Source: Apostichopus californicus
Taxonomy: Eukaryota > Echinodermata > Holothuroidea > Aspidochirotida > Stichopodidae
DNA: 20,919 nt
Assembly: GCA_020650975.1 (NCBI GenBank)
Contig: JAIPMN010021588.1
Location: 1 to 20,919 of the forward strand
Direction of reading: 5' to 3'
This document shows positions 1 to 8,716 of this stretch, in pieces (within the stretch, counting starts at the first letter, position 1; each line of letters begins with the position of its first letter). A program made the position numbers and the translations under genes. The notes beneath the pieces were generated by a model. The model saw only the letters and a list, made by a program, of their open reading frames with translations, searched no databases and was not told the origin of the DNA.

Positions 1-37
1 AAAATAGGATTTAAAGGGGGAAAATAGGAATTATAGC

Positions 38-200
38 CAGTGGTGTGGCCAGGATTCTGCTAACGAAGGGGGGGGGGGGTTATCCCTCATGGGCCCAAAA
101 TTGGTGGAATCTGAAAAATGGCCTGAAATTTGGTGGGCCATAAAGTTTTTTGGGCCCTACATTTTTAAGCTCGAAAAGGTATGAGCTTCTGCACCATTGG
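38..200. repeat. Probable hAT-type repeat end (fragment)
   Basis: The stretch begins CAGTGGTGTGGCCAGG and runs through an 11-G tract into sequence with repeated 'ggtgg', 'gggccc' and 'tggtgggcc' words. Animal hAT-superfamily non-autonomous elements often have termini of this CAGTGG(C/T)G type. I found no convincing opposite end (CACCACTG-like) or 8-bp target duplication nearby; the closest, 'gcaccattg' near 191-199, is not followed by a match to the 'attatagc' that precedes position 38. It is therefore called a fragment, and the right boundary is arbitrary. Confidence 0.35.
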
Positions 201-387
201 TGCTCTAGTTGTATAGCAAACTGCGATGCGATTCCGGATAAATTATTCCTTGCCTTCTCCTTGATTAACTGAGGCTACAGTAGAAGGTAGTTCAAGGCTT
301 GGAGCAATCATATACTTGATAACCACACTATAATAGGGATTCACACCTTGCAGTCTTGCTCATATGTTGTGTACTTTTCTTCAACAG

Positions 388-497
388 TTCCTACATGGAG
401 AAACTTCTCCCTTTGTTTTTTGGAAACCTTGAGGATAACATTCTCTCTGTCAGGCAAGGTGCCGCAATTTCTCTCGGAAAAGTTGCTAATGTTTATG
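388..497 (+). CDS. Exon 1 visible (HEAT-like helix pair)
   Basis: The acceptor is the pyrimidine-rich run ending 'tcaacag' at 387; the donor is TATG|gtaatt. Base 388 completes a codon begun in an unseen exon, then 36 codons read SYMEKLLPLFFGNLE and onward. The motif VRQGAAISLGKV is typical of the second helix of a HEAT unit. The exon ends with one base of a Gly codon. Confidence 0.8.
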
Positions 498-3400
498 GTA
501 ATTATTTCTTCATTGTTATACAATACATATGTTGAACCCTTTTATAGTGGTATGCATTTGGTAACAACACTTTCAAGTTTACATTGTGGCTTACATTAGG
601 TCTGTCTGCACCCTCCTGGAGCCATCCCTCTTACCGGGGAGGGGGTGGGGGGGGGAGAACACCCTTGTTATTTATGAGTAAATAACACCTGAATCGAATC
701 ATACTTGTGAAAACAATTTTTAATGTAATTCACTGCATTTTTTTTTTATTGTGTGAGATTCATGATTGTGTCCAATTAATCAAAAATTTATAGTTATCAA
801 TACATCATAGTATCATTTTTTTGGAATCCCATCATGCAGCTGTGTTTTTTCAAATTCTTGCTGTATGCTTTGATCCTATTTGACCCTACTCCTTTGATTT
901 CTTTTTCAGGGAACGAAGTGGAAAAGAAACTCTTAGAAAAGGTCCAAGAAGGATTTGATGGCGTAGAAAACCAAGACAGCTTTTCGAAAAACTTTGGTGG
1001 TCTCGAGAGTACGCCCGCCACGTTCGGTGTAGTGAAAAGCTTAAGAGACAATGATGTTGAGTTGCATTCAGATAAACAGGTATAAAATGTGAAATTTATG
1101 TGTTAATGTGTGTCAATCATCAATCCATGGCAGATGGAGTTTGTGACACCGCAAAAGTTAATGCAGTGAACTTTTCTTTGTTTACAGTCTTTGAAGTTTG
1201 TGCCATGACTTCATCATTCCAACTAGCATTTTGGTGTTTAGGGTGCTATATATTCTTGCTCCTGCAACCAATTATGAGTGACCTTATCGTTGGAAACAAC
1301 CATAGATATTGAAAGAGCACTATTTAAGGTCAATATTTTTTAATTCATAGATGTATTCCTGCGGTTCATTGGCTCCTAAGATGGGGAAAGGCAGGGAAGG
1401 TGGATGCATGGATCATAAATTCAGGAAACCTTCAGAACCTTGGGAACTTGGCGATGGGTGAGAATCTTATAAAAAGCCAGAATTAGATAACTTGATTAAT
1501 AGTAAAGTGTTAATTATTGCTATAGTTTCTAAATAAATACAAAAAAGACAATCACCATGTAGAAAATGCATTTTATGTAAAGTTATTCGCAATATCTTCC
1601 ATAGTTGGACTCTATCACAAATCAGACCCAGGTTTCTTTTTTAAAAAGGATGGTTCAGAAGTAACTTTATTTTTGACATGTAATTGAGAAATGTAATCTA
1701 ACCAACCTGATGAAATTGTCATTCAGTCCCTACCCTGCCATTTTCAAGATAATATGCTTCTGTGAAGTCGACTCCTGTTGTACCAAAAGTGAACTTGAAG
1801 CAAACAGGTATGATGTCACAATAGACGCACAATGCCAAACGGAATGTTCCTCTATTTGTTTCCAAAATATGAATTCAAGTTGTTACACAAACGATGACTG
1901 ATAATGTACAAGCTTGGGCTTCACAGCTCCTGTAGTGCAAGTTCAAGCTGTTTGCCAATCCAATATCAAAACAGTTGTAAAAACATAAAGAATACCAAAC
2001 AGTAGTTTGGTCAATTTGCATATCTGACATCACACCTGCTTGCCTCAAGGTCCCTTTAGGTGCACCATGTGACTTCAACTTCGATTAGCAATATTATGGA
2101 AAAATGCATGGAGGAATAGAGGCAATTAGTTTCACCCAGATGCTAAGTTGAAGATCCTCAATTTGTAGGTCCAATATGAATTTACCTCTGAACTATCTTT
2201 TTAAGTCATTAAGTAATTTATAATTCCTGTAGTGCTTATTGCCACCCTTCCAAAATGGTAGGTTGTGACCCAAAAGTTGGTAGCCAAACATATACAGTGA
2301 GTAAATGAAACGGGTAGCGAAAAAAAAAAAAATTTCCATTTGAATAAGACTGTTACACTTCCTCCCTGTCACACAGGGATTTTGTTCCCAAGTTTTGAAA
2401 ATTAATTTGCATGTGTGTTAGTTCTGTTGTTTACTAACTTTCAGCCAATGTGCAATCAATTGCAATGAAATCAGTCAATGTGCAGTTTAATCATCAACAA
2501 AAAAAACTCTTAGATATTTATGGATTTTTAATGTAGTGTAGGTAAATGGCACCATGGATCGCCAATAAAAAAGGTTTTGAGGCGGGATATAATCTTTATG
2601 TACAATTTTTGTATTTTGACAGGTTTTCAAGGCACATCCATTGTCACTTATTATCTAGCATGAAAAAAAAACAGTAAAAAAACTTTGTGACCTTTCCAAA
2701 CAGACCATTCTTTTTAAAATTCAGTTCTTAAAATTCTGCTCTGTCCTGATGAATACGTAATCAATTTGATGTAATTTGCTCAGAGAAATTAGTGACAGTG
2801 ATTTTTCTCTTCTTTACCGAAATAGATGCATCAATCTCCTGGCGGAACTTTCATCCATTCCTCGACTCTCACAGCAGGTTTCGAACCTTCTGCCGTCTCT
2901 GGCAAAAGTCTTGGAGAAGAGAAATTATCCTCAGCATTTGGTCTTACTTGAAACAGCTTGTCTTCAGGTTTGGTCCTAAAACATTTAATTTTTCTCTCTA
3001 TGAATTAATTGGCAAGGGGGTATGGCATGCAATTTTATAATTCATGCCTGATATGTTCTCGTACTTAAAAAGCTAAATTTTGCATCCACGTTTCCACTTT
3101 TCACGATATTTTGCTTGATATTCAGGGACGTTTTTTAATCGAGCAATATTCCCTAAGAGAAGTATCTTTTGGTCCAAACATCGCATAGCTAGCCAGTGTT
3201 AACCCTTACAGTTATAAATGGCAATAAAGTTTTTGGTGGAGAGTAGAATAGGCTAGGTATTACCCTCTGCTATATCAATGAAATACCGCACTGTCTAAAA
3301 TGTTGGTTGGGACAGGGAAATGGGTAGCAAACTTTTTATGGTGAGTTGTGAGCCAGGTAGATCAAAATGCCCCAAAAAATGATAGCTAAACATTGTTTCA

Positions 3401-6270
3401 ATTGTAATCTAATGGTAAACCCAAATGTCATTGTTAAACTTTTATTTTACGAGATGCCACTGGCAAACAAATTTTTCAAACAGCTAAGCAAACTTTTGTC
3501 ATATTTAGGGAATATTCTGGTCTTCATTTCTGTTGTGTGCAACAGAGGATAGGAAAATTACACGATGTTACCACGTTGTAGCATCAGGTAGTGGGGAAAT
3601 GATGGCCCCCACCCCCTCCCCAAGATAACTTGACACTTTAATACTGTGGACAAATGTTTTACATCTGTGGGGATATTTGTAACATTAAATCGTTATCATT
3701 GAAGAGAATGACATTTATTTTAGGTCCATCTCCTTTCACCATTTCGTTCATTTCTACGGGTTGTACTCGGGAGCCATAGATCAGTGTTGCAAAACAATTA
3801 TTTATCAAAAGAATTAAATATATATTATTTGACAGAGTAATAAGGAATGAATAATCGTTTTAAAATGATTTAACAAAAGCAATTTTGGTTCTTACGTACA
3901 AAGTGATATCTTGGTGAAAGTAACTTCTTCTAAAAGTAGTGAAATGCTAGTGTCTTACTTCAAAATCATTTCCAGTCTTTCTCATAAAACATTTAAAACA
4001 CATTTCTCAACAGATTCCTGTCATCGGTGGTCGAATCGGTAAACGTTATTTTAAACCACAGTTGGAAGGTTTCTTTGAAGCGATTTTCTATAGTTTGGTA
4101 AGTGTTTTGTGTGCTTTCCGCTTGGGTATCAAGCTTGTCGATCCATTGTCTTTTCTATTGAATATTCATATATTTGTTGGTATTACTAACTAATTTGGTG
4201 GTCAGCTAGCTATTACATAACAAACATAGTAAGAACATATAGTGAACGAGTGTAAGGAATTTAACTAAAAAAGCCCTTGATAGACTTGACAATTAGATCA
4301 CTCCCAGACTCCAAGGAAAAGAAAGTAAACAAAAGGCTTTTGCTTTCATAGATACCACCTGGGATAACCACCATTATAACAATAGAAATAATCACACTGT
4401 CTAACACAGTATTACCACGCTCAGTGTGTCTGTGAAAACAGTGTAATAGTACAGTCTCCTTGGGACAGGTGGCCCAATTATTTGCTCTTTTATTTTCATC
4501 ATGTTTATAATCAGTTTCAAAGTAATGAAAGAAATTACTATATTTATGTTGTACGCACAGTATTGTTTGTATTATTCAGTGTATGTATCTTAACTGTTGT
4601 GAAATAGATCGACCAATGCTAATTTTCTTGACCTGTTTGAGCAGTCATGTGCTAATGCTTTGACAAGAACCGTCCACACTTTCTAACCTTCTATTTTTCT
4701 TTGATTCTGTGATAAAGATGAAAATAATCATGTGGTCGAACTCTTCCAACACAGTATTACAGTGCTCAGTGTGTACGTGGAAAACAGTGTAATTTATTTC
4801 TCTCCTTTGGGGAGGTTTCCGCATTATTTTCATTTTTGGTTTATCAAGTTTATTCGTTTAAATAATCATATCACGTACACACAGAAATGATAATTAGTTC
4901 TTGCCAGTGTACATTATCTGTTGGCAAATAATTTTGTATTAAAGGGTGTGAAGACTCGCGCACAAAGAAACGTCTCATGCCGGTAATCTGACCTAGTTTC
5001 GAATGAGGTGTAACAGAAGTGTTAGACACCACCATCGATCCCAGAAAATACGCACACAGCTTGCTACCGTCGGTTATTAGACACTAGTGTACAGTAAATA
5101 CATACAGCTACGGTCAATACCCACAATACAGTGTACATAGCAGCATGGACATCTCAGGTCTAGATAAAAGATAACAAGGTATCACGTTTCATTACTGTCT
5201 GCATTTTGTAGCGACAAGAAGGAAACGTCATTTGCAGGCAACGGAAAGTTAACTTTTTCAGAGCGCGGCATGCGGTTTGGGGCGAGTCTTCAATGCCTTT
5301 TTTCTCCCTATATTTTTCTTACCAGTCATGTGATAACGCCTTGACAAGAGCAGCAGCAGAGGCCTGCCTGTCCAAACTAGCTAAATTCCTCGGACCTAAC
5401 ATTCTCAAAGGAAGGGTGGAGCTCTACAATCCTCAGTGAGTAACTTACTCCATCTCTTCCCAACATATAGATAAAGTCAAACAGTCGGAAAGTTGATCCA
5501 GTATTTACAGGAGTAATGTTGAATTTGAAGGATAGGACTATTTGTGGGCAGAGGTCTTAGCCTAGCTGCCAAACTGGGCAATAGTATCACAGAGGTGTAT
5601 AACAGCTTCTTTTAAAAATATCATGCGTAACAACACTCACCAATTTGACCATCTCCACTAGTATCATTTCTGTTTTTGAGTCCATTGCTTAATGTACAAT
5701 CGTCAATTTGCCCGTCTTGCATTTTATTGTCTATTGACTGTGTGCAAGTTTTGTAGCTGCACCCTATGGGAAGTCCCCTTGGGGGACACATAGATGTGAC
5801 ACACTGTAGACGCCCTGGGAGGAACTATTTGAATTGTGTACTCTTGGGTGTGTGGGTGTGATAAGTTACCAATGACAATGAGTTAACTTGTAAAGTCATG
5901 TGAGACGGCCTTGCCTTGATACAAGACTGTAAACCTTCAACTTTAACCCCTTTTTCACTTATAATTACATATATAAATAATCCTTCCACTCACATAGGTT
6001 TTCCCTTTCCCTCATATTCTTTTCAATTTTTTGTGTTAAAAAAGTATGATGATCAATTTGGATGCATATATTGTTTTTGCTGAGTTGTTATGTTGAGTCA
6101 TTGATATAAATATAAGTTCACATTACACATCTGCCGATCATCTTTTTTCATTCTTAACGTCCTCGATGAAAGTCTGATCATCAATTTTGACTTCCTTATT
6201 TCATATTATATCTTCTTTTTCTTGCAGTTTTGTAAATCAGCTTATGCCTCTGTTGTCTGTCATGCCATAG
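388..6270 (+). CDS. 3' part of a HEAT/ARM-like repeat protein gene (seven exons, 5' end missing)
   Basis: Joining 388-497, 910-1079, 1351-1457, 2826-2967, 4014-4097, 5326-5435 and 6228-6270 gives one uninterrupted frame of 254 residues ending at TAG 6268-6270. All junctions are GT-AG, and the phases agree at every join, including three split codons (G37, G129, H241). Residues 1-36 and roughly 130-240 are amphipathic helices with Leu/Ala spacing typical of HEAT/ARM solenoids (for example VRQGAAISLGKV and AAAEACLSKLAKFLG). Residues 38-128 form a charged, Gly-rich segment that looks like a loop (NFGGLESTPATFGVV, CGSLAPKMGKG, PSEPWELGDG). There is no signal peptide or membrane helix in the visible part. 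Solenoids of this type are usually protein-binding scaffolds, but I cannot name the family and assign no function. The first visible exon starts inside a codon, so at least one upstream exon lies outside the window. Confidence 0.85.
498..909 (+). other. Intron: G-rich tract, otherwise plain
   Basis: AT-rich intron between two phase-1 junctions. It holds a purine/G-rich run near 637-656 and a T run near 739-748. No coding or RNA signal is visible. Confidence 0.7.
910..1079 (+). CDS. Exon 2 visible (charged linker-like segment)
   Basis: The acceptor is 'tctttttcag' and the donor CAG|gtataa. GG at 910-911 joins the G at 497 to make Gly, followed by 56 codons beginning NEVEKKLLEKVQEGFDG. The content is acidic and Gly/Ser-rich (SFSKNFGGLESTPATFG), unlike the helical exons around it. 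It ends in phase 0. Confidence 0.8.
1351..1457 (+). CDS. Exon 3 visible (Gly/Pro-rich loop)
   Basis: The acceptor is 'aattcatag' and the donor GATGG|gtgaga. It codes MYSCGSLAPKMGKGREGG, then a short CMDHKF-type stretch and PSEPWELGDG. The final Gly codon is split with the next exon. Two cysteines and several glycines in 35 residues suggest a conserved surface loop rather than a helix; its role is unknown. Confidence 0.78.
1458..2825 (+). other. Intron carrying a long inverted repeat
   Basis: 1.37-kb AT-rich intron. Apart from the inverted repeat at about 1709-2137 it holds only homopolymer runs (A tract near 2321-2331). No ORF in it has coding character. Confidence 0.7.
1709..2137. repeat. 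Long imperfect inverted repeat (fold-back element)
   Basis: The left arm (about 1709-1862) matches the reverse complement of the right arm (about 1975-2137), with small gaps, around a spacer of about 110 bp. Paired landmarks include gcaaacaggtatgatgtcac on the left against the complement of gtgacatcacacctgcttgc-like sequence on the right. Others are 'ataatatgcttct' against 'ataatattgct', and 'gatgaaattg' against 'ggtgaaacta'. Arm identity looks like 65-75% by eye. It fits an old fold-back MITE or an inverted duplication; no target duplication was identified. Confidence 0.55.
2826..2967 (+). CDS. Exon 4 visible (HEAT-like helices)
   Basis: The acceptor is 'ccgaaatag' and the donor CAG|gtttgg. 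The first base completes Gly129, then 47 codons read CINLLAELSSIPRLSQQV and continue with a second Leu-rich helix (SLAKVLEKRNYPQHLVLLE). It ends in phase 0 on CAG. The Leu/Ile spacing is that of paired amphipathic helices. Confidence 0.82.
2968..4013 (+). other. Intron, no recognised content
   Basis: 1.05-kb AT-rich intron with a C-rich run near 3606-3622. I see no repeat with an internal partner, no RNA gene and no coding signal. Confidence 0.6.
4014..4097 (+). CDS. Exon 5 visible (28 codons)
   Basis: The acceptor is 'tttctcaacag' and the donor TTG|gtaagt, which matches the consensus. It is an exact 28-codon, phase 0-0 exon starting IPVIGGRIGKRYFKPQLEG and ending in a hydrophobic helix (FFEAIFYSL). 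Because it is phase-neutral, skipping it would keep the frame. Confidence 0.82.
4384..4690 (+). repeat. Tandem duplication, copy 1
   Basis: Shares an ordered series of words with copy 2: 'aacacagtattac' (4403 and 4748), 'ctcagtgtgt', 'aaaacagtgtaat', 'ttattttcat', 'gtacgcacag' against 'gtacacacag', and 'cagtgta'. The exon start 'cagtcatgtg' occurs at 4642 and 5323. The upstream words are offset by about 345 bp and the exon by 681 bp; the extra 336 bp is nearly all explained by the 360-bp MITE insertion in copy 2. Confidence 0.7.
4645..4690 (+). pseudogene. Decayed duplicate of the penultimate coding exon
   Basis: After an acceptor-like 'tttgagcag', 21 of the first 24 bases equal the real exon at 5326. 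They read SCANALTR against SCDNALTR, and two of the three changes are synonymous. A deletion of about 17 bp then breaks the frame: 'cgtccacactttctaac' aligns with 'tgtccaaactagctaaa' of the real exon but in another frame, and the original frame meets TAA at 4684-4686. No good donor follows. It is a dead exon or, if spliced in, a premature-stop (poison) exon. Confidence 0.7.
4727..5390 (+). repeat. Tandem duplication, copy 2 (contains the functional exon and a MITE)
   Basis: Counterpart of 4384-4690. Upstream words match copy 1 in order, then the TTAA MITE (4943-5298) interrupts it, then similarity resumes at the acceptor region and the working exon at 5326. The right limit is approximate because similarity to copy 1 fades inside the exon. 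Confidence 0.65.
4943..5298. mobile_element. TTAA MITE, copy A (Kolobok/piggyBac-type target)
   Basis: Direct-orientation relative of 9583-9941 over its whole length, roughly 85% identical by eye. It starts AGGGTGTGAAGACTCGCG after TTAA (4939-4942) and ends GGCGAGTCTTCAATGCCT. The ends form an 18-bp terminal inverted repeat with four mismatches (AGGnnnTGAAGACTCGC). The right TTAA has decayed to TTTT (5299-5302). It contains no ORF and is non-autonomous. TTAA targets with AGG-type ends fit Kolobok better than piggyBac, but the superfamily is inferred. Confidence 0.75.
5326..5435 (+). CDS. Exon 6 visible (HEAT-like helix)
   Basis: The acceptor is 'tttttcttaccag' and the donor CA|gtgagt. It codes SCDNALTRAAAEACLSKL followed by AKFLGPNILKGRVELYNP, a strong amphipathic helix. 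The last codon is split (CA+T, His). The donor must be at 5436; using the 'gta' five bases later would read TGA. The polypyrimidine tract starts at the very edge of the MITE. Confidence 0.82.
5436..6227 (+). other. Intron, no recognised content
   Basis: 792-bp intron. A short perfect hairpin (GTCCCC-TTG-GGGGAC, about 5773-5787) is the only local structure seen; otherwise AT-rich and unremarkable. Confidence 0.6.
6228..6270 (+). CDS. Exon 7 visible, last coding segment and stop
   Basis: The acceptor is the long pyrimidine run 'tcttctttttcttgcag'. T6228 completes His241, then 13 codons read FVNQLMPLLSVMP and stop at TAG 6268-6270. The short hydrophobic tail closes the helical region. Confidence 0.78.
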
Positions 6271-6473
6271 AGATGGAGATGAGACAAATTTAATGGAAGG
6301 CTGTCACCATTATCATTTTGAGATTTGACTTGTCCAAGCAGTATCTTTACCACCTCTGTCAGTTTTGTATTACTTAAGACTGCAATATTTTGTGTTCATG
6401 ATGTAGCATAGGGAATCCATTCATTTGTAGTGCAATGCAAAATGCATTGTTTCTAGCTTAATACTTTTCATCA

Positions 6474-6479
6474 ATTAAA
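6474..6479 (+). terminator. Candidate poly(A) signal ATTAAA (proximal)
   Basis: Variant signal 204 bp after the stop codon. No strong GU-rich element follows directly, so use is uncertain. Confidence 0.3.
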
Positions 6480-7266
6480 CCAAATATAGTGAGACTTCTT
6501 AAAAACATGTTTACTCTTGAACAATCTCTCTAAGACACCATCTTTAACTTTAACACTAAATGATGACTGATTAGCAAGTACAGTATTTAGTTCAGATGCT
6601 ATCTAAGTCTCAAAAGTTCTCCGGACATTATTGTTACAATAAGTGGTAAACACATACAAGTTCCAATACAAGTCATATATTAACAAATTCTGTGCTTATT
6701 TTTTAAAGTGAAAAGCTTGATAAGGTACCTGTTTTGTTATCATGAAACATAGATGCTATCATATACCAACATACTATAATTGATTACTTGACTTGAAATT
6801 TGAAAGAATTAAAGAGTTAAACAAATCCATTGTATGGAGATTATTGTATGGTAAAATATCTTCACAGTATTAAAAGGCAGATGCTACTTAAAATTGACCA
6901 TAATGTGGGGGAATTAAAAGCTGACCCCTCTGGTTAAATACAGCAGTCCCAGCTATGCTACCCTATGTGGGGATGAAGTCCTACATAACTGTAATAAGTT
7001 TTCTTGCAGAAATCCCTTACTTCATTTTTCTTCATTTTAGGCAATGACTCCAAAGTACTTGATCAATTCATGATTTATGATGTTTGGAATCACTTTTGCA
7101 TTTTCATGTTTAGCTATGTTTCACTCATTTCTGTCAGGCTCATAAGGTTAAGGATTTAAAGATTTCAAACTGTGCATACTCAATTCTCCAAATCTTTCAC
7201 TGTAATTTGTGATACATATATATATCTTATGATCAAAAGAGTTATAGTTATTCTTCACATTGTGTT

Positions 7267-7353
7267 AGTATGTGAAGGCTATGCTTCATACTTTATTTTT
7301 CATTTATAGTTGAAAGTTACTTGTGGAAGTATGCGAAGAGTATGGCTCATACT
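7267..7353. repeat. Duplicated 26-bp hairpin motif
   Basis: Two direct copies (7267-7292 and 7328-7353) read agtatg(t/c)gaag...catact with four differences. Each is itself an imperfect palindrome (agtatg.gaag pairing with ct(t)catact), so each could fold as a small stem-loop in the presumed 3' UTR. Confidence 0.6.
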
Positions 7354-8152
7354 ACGATAATTGTTCGTACCCACAGTTATTCTAAGAACTGGTACTTGAA
7401 ATTGATGTTTAATTTGTCATTGAAATCTGAATTATAGGGGTTTTTTTGGTGGGATATTTGTAAATAGTTCATTAGTGAAAGAAAAATAGGTTTAGATAAA
7501 CTTGTGATTGCCAACCAAAAAAGTAGACTGGATAATATACAGAAATCATTTTCACAGGTGTGAATGTCGTCTAAGGCTGTAAGGAGTCGCTAGTAATGAT
7601 GAAATTATTAAAAATTATTAAAAACATACCGATAGTGGAAGGAAAATTTCTTCTTTTAAGAGTTCATTCGTTTTGACTTTAGTCTAAGAATTTAGATTCC
7701 AAAAATGTGCAGTAAGAGAGATAAAATACTGAAAATTATTTGACTGTGATAGTTTAGTCATTAATTGGGAATGATTGTTTTCACCGTTTATTGTGTTGCC
7801 TCAGATTTTCACTGATCAGCAAGAGAATGACTTTTAACTTGTAGTGTAGAGTTGGTGAATCAATTGGGACGGTCTATTAGTGACAAGCAGTCAGTCTGAT
7901 ATATGTGTAAGCTTTGCTAACTGGCATCATGATGAGAAGCCATTTGTGTGTATCAGTTCTCTTTATGGTGTAATTAGGTAAAGACAGCAAAAATATTAAA
8001 ATAACATTTTGAGTCTCAGAGGTGAACAATTTAAAAATTGTTGAAAAATGAATCACGAAAGGCTTTTGATGTTAGTCAGGCATTAGTTTAGTCATTGTTA
8101 ATCAGGATATTTGTACTATTTTTCGTGGAACAAAAACAGTTGATTATTGGCA

Positions 8153-8158
8153 AATAAA
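8153..8158 (+). terminator. Candidate poly(A) signal AATAAA (distal)
   Basis: Canonical hexamer followed within 35-60 bp by GU/U-rich sequence (tgctgttgg, ctgtgtttcc, then ttctttcttg). It is the best 3'-end candidate for the upstream gene and lies just before the transposon-rich spacer. Confidence 0.5.
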
Positions 8159-8303
8159 CGAAGATGAAGACTTAATGAAATATCATGCTGTTGGTAAAAT
8201 CTGTGTTTCCTTCTTTCTTGATTTTCTTTTCCTTTGTCCATCTTGTTTCTTTATTTTTATTACAAGATTTTAGTATTCAGGAGTTGCTATAAGACATGAC
8301 ATG

Positions 8304-8716
8304 GTGACACCCAGGGGGTAGGAAGCTTCCAAACAGTGGGGGGGGGGCACAACATCAGAGGGGCACTTTCTCATTCCACAACCACCACTCGTTATGCTAT
8401 AAACGGATACACACCGGCCATATCACTTAAATATATTGTGTTAGTATGCTATCAACACTATTTATTGAGATTGTTTATTTTAACCATGCTACATAAAGAT
8501 ATGGGATGCCATTTTAAAAGAAGCATGTACAAACTAAAAAGAAGTAATTAAAATAAAATATTAAAATTAACAAAGACTTATGATATCCAAAAGACAGTTC
8601 TTCATCAAAGGGGCACATATTATTTGCCAGTGGGGCACATTTGCTATTTTGGAAAAAAGTGGGGGGAAGGGCACGTGCCACCCCCCCCCCCCAGCTCCTA
8701 TCCCCCTGGTGACACC
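8304..8716. mobile_element. hAT-type MITE (397 bp) with 8-bp TSD
   Basis: The element at 8312-8708 is flanked by perfect 8-bp direct repeats GTGACACC (8304-8311 and 8709-8716). The left end is CAGGGGGTAGGAAGCT followed by a G10 tract and GCAC. The right end, read on the other strand, is CAGGGGGATAGGAGCT followed by a G14 tract and TGGCAC. CAGGGG ends plus 8-bp duplications are the hallmark of the hAT superfamily. The interior is AT-rich with no transposase; short words such as 'ggggcac' recur near both ends. It is a non-autonomous copy. Confidence 0.88.

Larger units (their letters stand above)
4098..5325 (+). other. Intron with tandem duplication, dead exon and MITE
   Basis: 1.23-kb intron made mostly of three layers: an old segmental tandem duplication (about 4384-4690 and 4727 onward), a decayed copy of the next exon inside the first duplicate, and a 356-bp TTAA MITE inside the second. 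Confidence 0.7.
6271..8180 (+). other. Probable 3' UTR of the HEAT-like gene
   Basis: AT-rich, with no coding or transposon signal and no further acceptor that continues a frame. It holds an early variant poly(A) signal (ATTAAA, 6474) and a canonical one near the far end (AATAAA, 8153). It also holds a pair of hairpin-forming 26-bp repeats at 7267 and 7328. The transcript end is inferred, not shown. Confidence 0.45.

Noticed and set aside
5773..5787. Perfect 6-bp hairpin GTCCCC-TTG-GGGGAC
   Set aside because: It is too short to separate from chance, and no context supports a function.
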